Shown here piece after piece: positions 1-7,967 of a stretch of 26,336 nt of DNA (its first letter is position 1; every line of letters starts with the position of its first letter). The translations under genes and the position numbers were made by a program. The notes below the pieces were generated by a model that worked only from the letters and a program-made list of their open reading frames with translations, was not told where the DNA came from and did not search any database. Source of the stretch: Flavobacteriales bacterium (GTDB lineage: Bacteria; Bacteroidota; Bacteroidia; Flavobacteriales; Weeksellaceae); assembly GCA_900770875.1 (NCBI GenBank), contig CAAGLV010000084.1, positions 1 to 26,336 on the forward strand, read 5' to 3'.

Positions 1-146
1 AACGTATTCTGAAATTTACCAATTATGATAGATGGAGCATTGATATAAAGTAAAAAAATGTCTTCGGTTGGGTATTTATATAATAGATATTCTTCTAATG
101 CAATATTAAAATATGCATCGTGAGAAGGTGAATCAATAATTAACAT
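1..146 (-). CDS. lplA: Lipoate-protein ligase, N-terminal part (cut by window edge)
   Basis: The minus strand from the ATG at 146 reads about 48 open codons to the window edge. The peptide starts MLIIDSPSHDAYFNIALEEY and continues with a stretch ending in PSIIIGKFQNT. This matches the N-terminus of the LplA family, which has an N-A-x-E-E-Y/W motif followed by a P-S-V/I-I-x-G-x-x-Q-N motif. Members attach lipoate (or octanoate) to the lysine of lipoyl domains in dehydrogenase and glycine-cleavage complexes, in the cytoplasm. The catalytic lysine region lies outside the window, so activity cannot be judged. A perfect -7 element lies 16 bases upstream of the start, and the fabI terminator separates it from the gene before. 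The family call is good; the exact subtype (LplA or another lipoyl transferase) is inference. Confidence 0.8.
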   Translation of the reverse strand, partial: MLIIDSPSHDAYFNIALEEYLLYKYPTEDIFLLYINAPSIIIGKFQNT

Positions 147-162
147 AAGTCTATTGTTTTTA

Positions 163-170
163 CAAATTTA
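163..170 (-). promoter_or_regulatory. -7 promoter element for the lipoate ligase gene
   Basis: The minus strand reads TAAATTTG here, a perfect match to the Bacteroidota -7 consensus TAnnTTTG. It would place the transcription start near 156, leaving a leader of about ten bases before the ATG at 146. No clear -33 TTG was seen at the usual distance. Confidence 0.55.
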
Positions 171-190
171 CAGCGGAATAAATATAAAAT

Positions 191-224
191 AAAAAAAGCC
201 GGAATAAATCCGGCTATTTTTTTT
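191..224 (-). terminator. Intrinsic terminator after fabI
   Basis: A 7-bp stem, AGCCGGA (197-203) with TCCGGCT (209-215), encloses a 5-base loop. It is flanked by seven As on the left and eight Ts on the right, so it can work on both strands. Its position 30 bases beyond the fabI stop makes it the fabI terminator. Confidence 0.85.
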
Positions 225-244
225 GTATTGTTGATGAAAAGATT

Positions 245-1072
245 TTAGTCTTCTTGGTTATTGTAAGCATCCATTGCTTCGATCACTTCGCGCGAAACAC
301 CTGTATTGCTGTATCCACCGTCGTGGAATAAGTTTTGTAAAGTAACTTTAGCTGTTAAATCAGAGAACATTGTTACAATGTAATTTGCACAATCTAAAGC
401 TGTAGCATTTCCTAGTGGAGACATTTTATCGGCAAATCCCATAAATCCAGAAAAACCTTTTACTCCATTACCTGCTGTTGTTGGTGTTGGCGATTGAGAA
501 ATTGTATTTACACGAACTCCTCTTTCTTTTCCCCAAAAATAACCAAAACTACGAGCAATAGATTCTAAATAAGCCTTATTATCGGCCATATCGTTATAAT
601 CTGGGAAAGTACGTTGCGCTGCAATGTAAGTTAAAGCTAAGATAGATCCTCCTTGGTTCATTGCATCTTTATCCCAAGCAGTTTTCATTACACGGTGAAA
701 AGAAACCGAAGAAATATCCCATCCTTTTGTTAACCAATCGTAATTTAAATCTGTATAATGTTTTCCTTTTCTTACGTTTACACTCATTCCGATTGAATGT
801 AAAATAAAGTCGATCTTTCCGAATTTAGCAATCGCAGCATCAAATAATTTTTCTAAATCTTCCATTGATGTTGCATCTGCACCGATAACTTCAGAACCAG
901 TTTTTTCTGCTAAAGCATTTAATTCGCCCATTCTTAAAGCTACTGGAGCATTTGTTAAAATAAACTCTGCACCTTCTTCGTGACATCTCTCAGCCGCTTT
1001 CCATGCGATTGAATTTTGATCTAATGCACCAAAGATGATTCCTTTTTTACCTTTAAGTAATCCGTATGACAT
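245..1072 (-). CDS. fabI: Enoyl-[acyl-carrier-protein] reductase (NADH), FabI
   Basis: FabI catalyses the last reduction of each fatty-acid elongation cycle, turning enoyl-ACP into acyl-ACP with NAD(P)H, and is the triclosan target in other bacteria. The protein is a short-chain dehydrogenase fold of 275 residues, near the usual 260-270. Its N-terminus has the FabI-type nucleotide motif G-x5-S-I-A (GALDQNSIAW). The catalytic pair is visible as Y-x6-K in YNDMADNK (residues about 159 and 166), with the second FabI tyrosine in LALTYIAAQR. The frame is open to an ATG at 1090, but a -7 element ends at 1093, so transcription would begin at or inside that longer start. The ATG at 1072 gives MSYGLLKGKKGIIFGA, which fits the family's N-terminus better and is chosen here. 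The gene stands alone between a terminator and a divergent neighbour. Confidence 0.95.
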   Translation of the reverse strand: MSYGLLKGKKGIIFGALDQNSIAWKAAERCHEEGAEFILTNAPVALRMGELNALAEKTGSEVIGADATSMEDLEKLFDAAIAKFGKIDFILHSIGMSVNVRKGKHYTDLNYDWLTKGWDISSVSFHRVMKTAWDKDAMNQGGSILALTYIAAQRTFPDYNDMADNKAYLESIARSFGYFWGKERGVRVNTISQSPTPTTAGNGVKGFSGFMGFADKMSPLGNATALDCANYIVTMFSDLTAKVTLQNLFHDGGYSNTGVSREVIEAMDAYNNQED

Positions 1073-1092
1073 AGTATTCTTTTTTTGCATTT

Positions 1093-1100
1093 CAAATGTA
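1093..1100 (-). promoter_or_regulatory. -7 promoter element for fabI
   Basis: The minus strand reads TACATTTG, a perfect TAnnTTTG match. It ends only two bases before the ATG at 1090, so the mRNA would start near 1087. This supports the internal ATG at 1072 as the true fabI start. No TTG was found around the -33 position. Confidence 0.5.
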
Positions 1101-1307
1101 AGGGAAATATTCTAAGTAACCTTATTGTTTTTAAATTGTCGTTATTCATGCATAATAAATTTTAACTTGCTTTTTGATTTACAATTCCTTAAAACAAATA
1201 CAAGCAAAATTAAAATCGATTTAAAATTATTTTTCTGTTAAAACTTTACATTATTCCATAAATTTTATAGCTTTAGTCTTACTAAAAACTTAAGCTTTAT
1301 TTATAAA

Positions 1308-1844
1308 ATGTATAAAATTTATCCAGAAAAACGATACAACGAAACACTTGCATTATTACATCAATTTGCACAACCAACCGATAAAATTTTAGATTTAGGC
1401 GTAACAAATCCATTTACCCAAATCATCCAACAAAATAATTTTAAAGTTTTTAATACTTCGGGCGAAGATTTAGATTATCATTATCATCATTTAAAAAATA
1501 TTGATGCTACCTTTGTAACCGCATTAGAGATTTTAGAGCATTTAGTAAATCCGATGGAAGTTTTAAAAAATTTACCTGGCGATAAACTATTAGCCACAGT
1601 TCCTTTGCGATTATGGTTTGCACCAGCTTATCGAAACAAAACAGATCCAAGAGATGTGCACTATCACGAATTTGAGGATTGGCAATTTGATATGTTATTA
1701 GAGAAAGCCGGATGGAAAATTATTCACCGTCATAAATGGACACATCCTACAAATAAAATCGGGTTTCGTCCTTTATTACGAAAAATTACACCAAGATATT
1801 ATGCCGTTTACGCCGAACGAATTAAAGATTTTAAATTTAAATAA
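1308..1844 (+). CDS. Small class I SAM-dependent methyltransferase-like protein
   Basis: The protein has 178 residues. A methyltransferase motif I-like stretch, KILDLGVTNPF, lies at about residues 26-36. Later come an acidic GEDLD segment and ALEILEHLVNPMEVLKNL (about 71-88), which matches the post-motif region of Methyltransf_11/23 proteins. The Rossmann core therefore starts almost at the N-terminus, which is short for the family but could still make a complete small domain. The substrate is unknown. The next gene, a glycosyltransferase, starts 44 bases before this one ends in another frame, so the two are probably co-transcribed and translationally coupled. This suggests a role in building or modifying a surface glycan or glycolipid, which is inference. 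An imperfect -7 element (TAGCTTTA) is seen at 1268-1275. Confidence 0.75.
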   Translation: MYKIYPEKRYNETLALLHQFAQPTDKILDLGVTNPFTQIIQQNNFKVFNTSGEDLDYHYHHLKNIDATFVTALEILEHLVNPMEVLKNLPGDKLLATVPLRLWFAPAYRNKTDPRDVHYHEFEDWQFDMLLEKAGWKIIHRHKWTHPTNKIGFRPLLRKITPRYYAVYAERIKDFKFK

Positions 1845-2688
1845 ATATACCATTGTTATCCCAGCGCATAACGAAGAAGAATTTATACGCATTACTTTAG
1901 ATAGTTTAATTAAACAAACGCTGCAACCATACGAAGTGGTGGTTGTTAACGATAATTCTACCGATACAACACAACAAATTATCGAAGAATATAGCCAACA
2001 ATACGATTGGATTAAATTATTGAACAAAAAATCGAAAGGCGAACATCAACCTGGGAGTAAAGTAATTAATGCCTTTTTAGCTGGATACGAAATCACTAAA
2101 AAAGACTTTGATATCATCGTTAAATTAGATGCCGATTTAGATATACCGGCCAATTATTTCGAAACGATTTTAAATCATTTTAATCAAGACGAAGAAATTG
2201 GTATGGCTGGTGGTTTTGCTTATATCGAAAAAAATGGAAAATGGATTTTAGAAAACTTAACCGATAAAGACCATATTCGCGGGGCATTTAAAGCATACAG
2301 AAAAGCGGCTTACAACCAAATAGAAGGTTTGCGTCCGCACATGGGTTGGGATACCGTAGACGAATTATTGTGTAAATATTATGGATGGAAAATTGTTACA
2401 GACCAATCTTTAGCCATAAAACATTTAAAACCAACAGGTGCCGTTTACAATAAAAGTGCGCTATACAAACAAGGTACAGCTTATTATGCTTTAGGGTATG
2501 GTTTTTGGATAACCCTAATTGCTGCAACAAAATTAGCACTTCGTAAAAAGAAGTTATCGTATATTGCATATTATATAAAAGGTTACTTACAAGCTTGGCA
2601 AAATAAGCAACCAAAAATGGTTAATGCAGCTCAAGAAAAATTTATCCGAAATTACCGTTGGACAAAAATCAAACAAAAATTATTTTAA
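1801..2688 (+). CDS. Family 2 glycosyltransferase
   Basis: The protein has 295 residues with a GT-A fold of the GT2 type. YTIVIPAHNEEEFI lies at about residues 16-29, VVVNDNSTDTT at 47-57, and the metal-binding D-x-D in KLDADLD at 108-114. A W-D-x-x-D-E segment follows at about residue 180, where GT2 enzymes keep the catalytic base. The C-terminal third is basic, with a possible membrane-associated helix near GYGFWITLIAATKLAL. It should transfer a sugar from a nucleotide-sugar to a surface glycan or lipid at the inner face of the membrane; donor and acceptor cannot be read from the sequence. The start at 1801 overlaps the methyltransferase by 44 bases and gives 15 residues before the first beta strand, normal for the family. 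The next gene begins directly after its stop codon. Confidence 0.9.
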   Translation: MPFTPNELKILNLNKYTIVIPAHNEEEFIRITLDSLIKQTLQPYEVVVVNDNSTDTTQQIIEEYSQQYDWIKLLNKKSKGEHQPGSKVINAFLAGYEITKKDFDIIVKLDADLDIPANYFETILNHFNQDEEIGMAGGFAYIEKNGKWILENLTDKDHIRGAFKAYRKAAYNQIEGLRPHMGWDTVDELLCKYYGWKIVTDQSLAIKHLKPTGAVYNKSALYKQGTAYYALGYGFWITLIAATKLALRKKKLSYIAYYIKGYLQAWQNKQPKMVNAAQEKFIRNYRWTKIKQKLF

Positions 2689-3456
2689 ATGAAACAACTT
2701 CTCGCCCTTTTCTTCTTTACACTTTCGCTGATAGGTTTTGCACAAGTTAAACTTATAACTGGTGGTGTTATTGTAGATCAAAGCGACGACGAAGCTTCTA
2801 ATTACGGCGTAAGAGTAGAAAACTTAAGATCTTACGCCAAAACTGTTACCAATTACGATGGCTACTTTTCTATCCCAGCAAATGTTGGCGATACCATTCA
2901 GTTTTCGTCTAGTTATTTGGTCCCAAGAAAAATTATCATTTCGGATAACATTTATAAAAAAGGCGTTTTACAAGTTCATCTTGATATCGAAACAATACAA
3001 TTAGCCGAAACCGTTATTGGACAAGGATTAAATAAAGATTTTAAATCAAACATCAGTTATAAGCGCGATTTAAAAGGAGAAATTTACAATCAAATTGGAT
3101 TAGATCAGCGTTTGCGCGATTTACAACCAACTAAAGATTACTCAAAATTTAAAGTAACCGATGTACTAAGTCCGGTTAGAATTATTGGGCATTTAAATGG
3201 CTACTATAAAAAGCAACGCAACATACAAGAGTTTCAGCGTAAACAAAATATTTTAAACGAAATTATCAACTATTTTCCGGACGAATATTTTATCGATCAT
3301 CTAAAAATACCAGCTTATAAAGTACACGAGTTTTTAGAATATGCCGATAAAAAATCAACTATAAGAAATCGTGTCTTAAACCGACAATTCGAACTTATTG
3401 AAATTGAATTAGAACCCATTGCCGAAAGCTATTTAAACGAATTAAATCAGAAATAA
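2689..3456 (+). CDS. Secreted protein with carboxypeptidase-regulatory-like (CarboxypepD_reg) N-terminal domain
   Basis: The protein has 255 residues. A clear signal peptide (MKQLLALFFFTLSLIGFAQ) is followed by a beta-rich domain of about 85 residues. That domain has the G-x-V-x-D ... V ... T-x-Y-x-G-Y-F-S-I-x-A-x-x-G-D-T-I-x-F pattern of CarboxypepD_reg-like domains, which sit at the N-termini of many Bacteroidota outer-membrane proteins. Here no TonB plug or barrel follows, only a charged, helical C-terminal half of unknown function. It is probably periplasmic or outer-membrane associated. The start codon abuts the glycosyltransferase stop with no spacer, so it belongs to the same operon. 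It is paralogous along its whole length to the next gene. Molecular function is unknown. Confidence 0.8.
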   Translation: MKQLLALFFFTLSLIGFAQVKLITGGVIVDQSDDEASNYGVRVENLRSYAKTVTNYDGYFSIPANVGDTIQFSSSYLVPRKIIISDNIYKKGVLQVHLDIETIQLAETVIGQGLNKDFKSNISYKRDLKGEIYNQIGLDQRLRDLQPTKDYSKFKVTDVLSPVRIIGHLNGYYKKQRNIQEFQRKQNILNEIINYFPDEYFIDHLKIPAYKVHEFLEYADKKSTIRNRVLNRQFELIEIELEPIAESYLNELNQK

Positions 3457-3572
3457 ATACCTCAATTATTCTTAAAATAATTAACATAGCAACCGTGTTT
3501 TATCAAAAAAAAGTTAATGTTAATTTTAACATTCTACTTTCAATTATATTCGTGTCAGAATCTAGCTATTAC

Positions 3573-4487
3573 ATGAAACATCAACTCGCTAAAATTAAAC
3601 GAATTAATAAACTATCATCACTACTCTGCCTAAGTTTACTTGGTACATTTAGCTATGCACAAACCAAATGGATCCAAGGAAATATTATTATCGATCATAC
3701 CGACGAAAAAGCCGAAGGAGTTTATGTAACCAATAAACGCACAAATTATACTACAAAATCTAACTTTTTAGGTATATTTTTTATCGAAGCGCAAGAAAAT
3801 GATACGCTACAATTTACATCGTCTTGGTACGAAAATCGTAATTTAATTTTACGACCTAAATTATTTAAGAAAAACGAAATTGTGGTTCATTTAGCCATAG
3901 AAACCATTAACTTAAGCGAAGCTTTAATTACCAAAAAATTAACCGGAATTTTAGAAAAAGATGTCGTTTTAGGTAAAAAAGAAGACGATTTAACACGATT
4001 ATATAAAATTTTAAAAGTTAATCCCGATACAAAACAACTAAAAGATACAACTGCTTTAAAAGCCGGATTATTGGCTGGAGATATTACGTTAACCCATATT
4101 GATGTTGGACGTATTTATGATATATTTTCGGGCGATTTAAGAAAACGAAAAGCTCTTATTGATTACGAATCTAAAGCGGCTCAAATTGCACGCATTCGTG
4201 CATATTATGGCGATAATTATTTTAAGATCGATTTAAATATTCCGTCATATAAAATTAACGAATTTATCCTTACAGCATTAGTAAATACTAATAATACGCA
4301 CCATTTATCCGAACCTAATTACTTTGCTTTAATGCCAATTTTTAGCAATTACAGCAGTAAATATTTAGACGATTTATTTAAAAATAGGATCTATAAAGAG
4401 TATAAACCCGATGTAAAAGAAATAAAGAAAATCGACGAAAAAGAACTCTACATCAATGTTCCTTTAGATTCGATTCCGAAAGATTAA
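3573..4487 (+). CDS. Secreted CarboxypepD_reg-like protein, paralogue of the preceding gene
   Basis: The frame is open from 3495, but the ATG at 3573 is chosen because it begins a normal signal peptide (MKHQLAKIKRINKLSSLLC, then LLGTFSYAQ). The longer start would place 26 odd residues in front. The mature part repeats the design of the upstream protein: G-N-I-I-I-D, then T-N-Y-T-T-K-S-N-F-L-G-I-F-F-I, N-D-T-L-Q-F-T-S-S-W and V-H-L-A-I-E-T-I-N-L-S-E-A. The C-terminal half also aligns: YYGDNYFKIDLNIPSYKINEF here against YFPDEYFIDHLKIPAYKVHEF upstream. The C-terminus is about 60 residues longer. A 116-base gap with an imperfect -7 element (TATATTCG, 3545-3552) suggests its own promoter. Function is unknown; an envelope location is likely. 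Confidence 0.78.
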   Translation: MKHQLAKIKRINKLSSLLCLSLLGTFSYAQTKWIQGNIIIDHTDEKAEGVYVTNKRTNYTTKSNFLGIFFIEAQENDTLQFTSSWYENRNLILRPKLFKKNEIVVHLAIETINLSEALITKKLTGILEKDVVLGKKEDDLTRLYKILKVNPDTKQLKDTTALKAGLLAGDITLTHIDVGRIYDIFSGDLRKRKALIDYESKAAQIARIRAYYGDNYFKIDLNIPSYKINEFILTALVNTNNTHHLSEPNYFALMPIFSNYSSKYLDDLFKNRIYKEYKPDVKEIKKIDEKELYINVPLDSIPKD

Positions 4488-4494
4488 AAAAATA

Positions 4495-4529
4495 AAACTC
4501 CGAATGAAAATTCATCCGGAGTTTTTTTT
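4495..4529. terminator. Bidirectional intrinsic terminator between convergent genes
   Basis: The outer stem AAACTCCG (4495-4502) pairs with CGGAGTTT (4517-4524). One mismatch separates it from an inner stem ATGAA/TTCAT around a two-base loop. A-rich sequence on the left and eight Ts on the right let it end both the plus-strand gene at 4487 and the minus-strand gene at 4557. Confidence 0.88.
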
Positions 4530-4556
4530 ATCTTTTAAAAAATCATCAAAATAAGA

Positions 4557-5747
4557 TTATTCTTCGATATCGTCTAAAACACTTTTTAAAATTTCGCAAC
4601 CTTTAATAATGTCTTCATCCGAAATATTAATTGGTGGTGTAATTCTTAGATTTTCGATGCTATACATTAAAAAGAAAAGAATTAATCCTCTATTCATACA
4701 TTCGGCCTGAACTTTTAAAGTATATTCGGGCGAAGATAATTCGGGCGCTAACATTAATCCTCGTCCATAAATTCTTTTAATTTTAGGATGTTGTAAATGC
4801 TCGCGAAATAATGCTTCTTTACGATCGATATCTTGCATTAAATTAGTTTCTTCTAACTCTTCTAACAAAGCTAAAGCCGCTGCAGCAATTACAGGATTTC
4901 CACCAAAAGTTGTTATATGCCCTAATTGTGGATTTTGCTTTAAAGTACCCATTACTTCGTTAGATGCCATAAATGCACCAACAGGTAAACCACTTGCCAT
5001 TCCTTTACCCATTGCTAAAATATCAGGCGTAACACCATAATGCTCAAAAGCAAATAGCTTTCCGGTACGGCCAAAACCTGGTTGTATTTCATCAAAAATT
5101 AACTTCGCTCCCACTTCTTGGCAACGTGCTTTTAATTTCTTTAAGTAATCGTTTTGCGGAACTCTAAAACCTGATGCCCCACGAATTGTTTCTACAATTA
5201 CACCGGCAGTTTTAGTTGTAATACGCTGTAAATCGGCTTCGTTATTAAATTCGATAAAATAAACTTCTGGTAATAAAGGTCTAAAAGCAGCTTTTTTACG
5301 CTCGTCTCCAGAAACGCTTAACGATCCGTGTGTATTTCCGTGATAGGCATTTTTAAACGAAATAATCTCTTGACGACCTGTTGCTCTTTTAGCTAATTTT
5401 AATGAGGCTTCGATGGCTTCGGTTCCCGAGTTTACTAAATAAACTTGGTCTAATCCATCTGGTGTCATTTCAACCAATTTTTTACATAGCGCTACAGGTT
5501 TCTCTTGTGCATATTCGCCATATACAGCAACATGCATGTATTTATTTACCTGATCGATAATTGCTTGATTAATACGTGGATGACTGTGTCCAAGCGTGTT
5601 TACAGATACTCCGGCAACAAAATCTAAATAAGCTTTGCCATCTTTACCGTAAATGTAAGATCCTTGTGCATAATCGACCTCAAAACCCGAAGCAAAATTT
5701 GTAGTTTGTGCTTGGTATTTATAAAATCCTTCTTTTAAAGTTTCCAT
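4557..5747 (-). CDS. Class III PLP-dependent aminotransferase (ArgD/aspartate aminotransferase family)
   Basis: The protein has 396 residues, a full-length fold-type I class III aminotransferase. Visible motifs are NSGTEAIEASLKLAKRATGR (about 106-125), YHGNTHGS (135-142), the cofactor-binding IFDEIQPGFGRTG (217-229) and MGKGMASGLPVGAF, whose lysine (about K248) should bind PLP as a Schiff base. Such enzymes move an amino group between an omega-amino substrate, such as acetylornithine or a related diamine, and 2-oxoglutarate. The exact substrate is not decided by sequence alone, and no arginine-pathway gene is nearby. Its start overlaps the stop of the upstream gene by one base (TAATG), so translation is likely coupled. 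It is the last gene of the Fur-OstA unit, ending at a strong terminator. Confidence 0.88.
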   Translation of the reverse strand: METLKEGFYKYQAQTTNFASGFEVDYAQGSYIYGKDGKAYLDFVAGVSVNTLGHSHPRINQAIIDQVNKYMHVAVYGEYAQEKPVALCKKLVEMTPDGLDQVYLVNSGTEAIEASLKLAKRATGRQEIISFKNAYHGNTHGSLSVSGDERKKAAFRPLLPEVYFIEFNNEADLQRITTKTAGVIVETIRGASGFRVPQNDYLKKLKARCQEVGAKLIFDEIQPGFGRTGKLFAFEHYGVTPDILAMGKGMASGLPVGAFMASNEVMGTLKQNPQLGHITTFGGNPVIAAAALALLEELEETNLMQDIDRKEALFREHLQHPKIKRIYGRGLMLAPELSSPEYTLKVQAECMNRGLILFFLMYSIENLRITPPINISDEDIIKGCEILKSVLDDIEE

Positions 5748-6274
5748 TATTTTAATAATAAGTAGATGATAACAGCTGCAGCTGCGTACGAAGCACCTGT
5801 TAAAGCATCTGATCTACCTTTTGAAAATTTTCTGATTTTTAAATGTTGAATATCCTTCTCGTGAAATTTATATTCTTTACTTGGTTTGCCCTTTTGGTGG
5901 GCAATTAACGTATCTCCTTGCCATTTTACAGCTTCTATTTTATAGGCTTTATCAAATACCTCAACCGAATAATATCCTTTTTCTTTTATAATCGATTTAG
6001 GTTTAATATTTTCTAAATCGATTGGTTGATTTGTAGTTGCTATTTGCTCCTTTTCTTCAGAATCATTTTTTAATTTAACAGCTTGTTTTTTTTCTTGTGT
6101 TAAATCTTCATCTGTTCGATTAGCTCCTCGTTTAGATCTAATCGATTCTATTTTTTTAGATTCTGTTGATGCTACAGCTTCTATTGCTCCATCCTTTTCG
6201 GGATCGTATGGCTGGTAGCTGTAACAATTATAAAATAAAGTGCAAAAAGTTAGTAGTAAGGTTAATTTTTTCAT
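5747..6274 (-). CDS. Probable small lipoprotein of unknown function
   Basis: The protein has 175 residues. The N-terminus MKKLTLLLTFCTLFYNCYSY has a hydrophobic core and a cysteine at about residue 17 in a weak lipobox-like setting (LFYNC), so lipidation is plausible but not certain. A low-complexity charged stretch rich in K, E, S and D follows (about 25-95). A small domain comes next (YYSVEVFDKAYKIEAVKWQG, DTLIAHQKGKPSKEYKF), and the protein ends in a short hydrophobic tail, AAAAVIIYLLLK. I do not recognise a family. It lies 37 bases after the OstA-like gene and overlaps the aminotransferase start by one base. This places it in the same transcript and hints at an envelope role. Confidence 0.7.
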   Translation of the reverse strand: MKKLTLLLTFCTLFYNCYSYQPYDPEKDGAIEAVASTESKKIESIRSKRGANRTDEDLTQEKKQAVKLKNDSEEKEQIATTNQPIDLENIKPKSIIKEKGYYSVEVFDKAYKIEAVKWQGDTLIAHQKGKPSKEYKFHEKDIQHLKIRKFSKGRSDALTGASYAAAAVIIYLLLK

Positions 6275-6311
6275 TCAAATATATCGTGCTAATGCTACCA
6301 AATATAAGAAT

Positions 6312-7955
6312 TTATTCTTTTGCCTTATCAAAGATATCTTTCCAATGTTTAAAACTTTCTGCTAAACGCCATTTAAAATCGGGTAAATATCGTAATTCTT
6401 CTGGGAATTGCGATTCGGGATACGTTTTTCCGTTCGATTTTACACGACATGCAACTAGTTCCATTTGTCTACTAACTACGTCGGCTTCTATAATTCCGCA
6501 ATATGTAATATCAATACCGTAACGTTCTTTTATTTTTGTTTTTTCGTCTACATCGTCCATATAACTTAACGCAACGGCGTTTCCTACAACACGCATAAAA
6601 TCGATTTCGTCGTTATAAAAAATAACTGTCATATCTCGTCCTTTTATTTGGTTGTATTCTACCTCGTTTAACGAATCTACTTTTGAAATTGCAAAGGCAT
6701 TATTTAAGATATTTACCGAATCTATTTTATCGGTTTTGGTATTAAAATAAGCTTTGATAAATTCGCCCGAAATTTGGTTTTCGCCCGAAAAAAGAATCGG
6801 ATCTTTAAAGAATTCCATTTCTCCTTTGGTACGATTGTAAACCAACGAATCGGCTTTTCCGTTTAAGTTAGATTTATAAAAGCGTGCTTTATGAAACGCT
6901 TTTACCAACATGGTAGAATCTTTGTCTTTGCGTTTTACAGCTAATAAAGTATCTGCATGGATGTATAACGAATCTTTTTCGAAGGCTTTTACAGCGTATG
7001 CATTTTTGGTTACATAAGCCGAATCTTTATCGCGAAAAGCTTCACCAAAGTCTCCTTTGATGAACATTTTTTGATCGGGATCGTTTAAAAATACATCTCC
7101 TGTTGCTTTACCATATCCTTTTTTATCGTTAAAATAAATATCTTTTGCGGTAAGCATTTTATTTTTATAAAACACCTGAGAGTTGTCTCTTAACCAAGCT
7201 TCGCCAGTTGTTTTATTTAAATCGCCGTTATTGGTTATGATGTATTGCGATGGATCTTTACGCGATGTAATTTTAGAATAATCTCTAAATGTTGTTACAC
7301 CTGTTTTATCGTCGGTAGACATTTTACGCGAATAGATTAAATAATCTTTTGATGTAATGTAAACTTCCGAATTAAAGATGGCACTTTTATTCCCAACATT
7401 ATAAATTACATCTTTACCGTCGAGCATTGTTCCGTCGGCATCTATGGTTTTATAATTGCCCGGAATAGTTACTGTTTCGGTTTTTTTGTCGTAAAAAATC
7501 TCGTTTGTATCTATGTTTTGCTTTGGATTTCTGATAATTACATTTCCTAAAGCGTGTGCCTTTTCTGTCGTACGATTGTACTCCATAAAATCGGCATCTA
7601 TATTGGTTAATTTATCTACAAATTTAACATTACCCCAAGCTTTAGCAATTGTTGTTGTGGCATCGTATTCCATTTTTTTAGCAGTAATGGTTTTATCCTT
7701 ACTAACCAATCTAACATTAGACCACACAACAGCTAAATTTTTATTTTCGTAATAAACAGCGCTATCGCAATAAACAACATCGCCATTGTACTCAAAAATT
7801 ACGTTCCCTCTAAGCAAACGATTCCCCTCGAAATCTTTAGGATTTCGTTCTAAAAATTCGAAATTTTTAAGTGTTAATCTAGGTTTTTGAGGTTTTACTT
7901 GCGCAATTGTAATTATAGAAAATAACAATAATAAAATTGAGATTTTAAACTTCAT
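6312..7955 (-). CDS. OstA-like (LptA/LptD N-domain) protein, LPS transport
   Basis: The protein has 547 residues with a signal peptide (MKFKISILLLLFSIITIAQ). The mature part is a long series of short beta-strand repeats typical of the OstA/LptA fold. Examples are RGNVIFEYNGDVVYCDSA, TITAKKMEYDATTTIAKAWG, NVKFVDKLTNIDADFMEYN and AHALGNVIIRNPKQNIDTNE. OstA-domain proteins form the periplasmic bridge that carries LPS to the outer membrane. This one has no C-terminal barrel, so it is not a full LptD; it is a Bacteroidota-type extended OstA protein. It follows the Fur-family regulator by 12 bases and precedes a probable lipoprotein, so all share one transcript. The role in LPS transport is inferred from family membership; the direct partner is unknown. 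Confidence 0.88.
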   Translation of the reverse strand: MKFKISILLLLFSIITIAQVKPQKPRLTLKNFEFLERNPKDFEGNRLLRGNVIFEYNGDVVYCDSAVYYENKNLAVVWSNVRLVSKDKTITAKKMEYDATTTIAKAWGNVKFVDKLTNIDADFMEYNRTTEKAHALGNVIIRNPKQNIDTNEIFYDKKTETVTIPGNYKTIDADGTMLDGKDVIYNVGNKSAIFNSEVYITSKDYLIYSRKMSTDDKTGVTTFRDYSKITSRKDPSQYIITNNGDLNKTTGEAWLRDNSQVFYKNKMLTAKDIYFNDKKGYGKATGDVFLNDPDQKMFIKGDFGEAFRDKDSAYVTKNAYAVKAFEKDSLYIHADTLLAVKRKDKDSTMLVKAFHKARFYKSNLNGKADSLVYNRTKGEMEFFKDPILFSGENQISGEFIKAYFNTKTDKIDSVNILNNAFAISKVDSLNEVEYNQIKGRDMTVIFYNDEIDFMRVVGNAVALSYMDDVDEKTKIKERYGIDITYCGIIEADVVSRQMELVACRVKSNGKTYPESQFPEELRYLPDFKWRLAESFKHWKDIFDKAKE

Positions 7956-7967
7956 TCAATCTTTCTT

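Noticed and set aside
1776..2027. Antisense open frames over the glycosyltransferase and, similarly, over the helicase and other long genes
   Set aside because: They lie fully opposite well-supported genes, have no recognisable domains and show biased low-complexity residues.
3464..3482. Hairpin AATTATT-CTTAA-AATAATT as a terminator
   Set aside because: The stem is purely A-T and no T tract follows.
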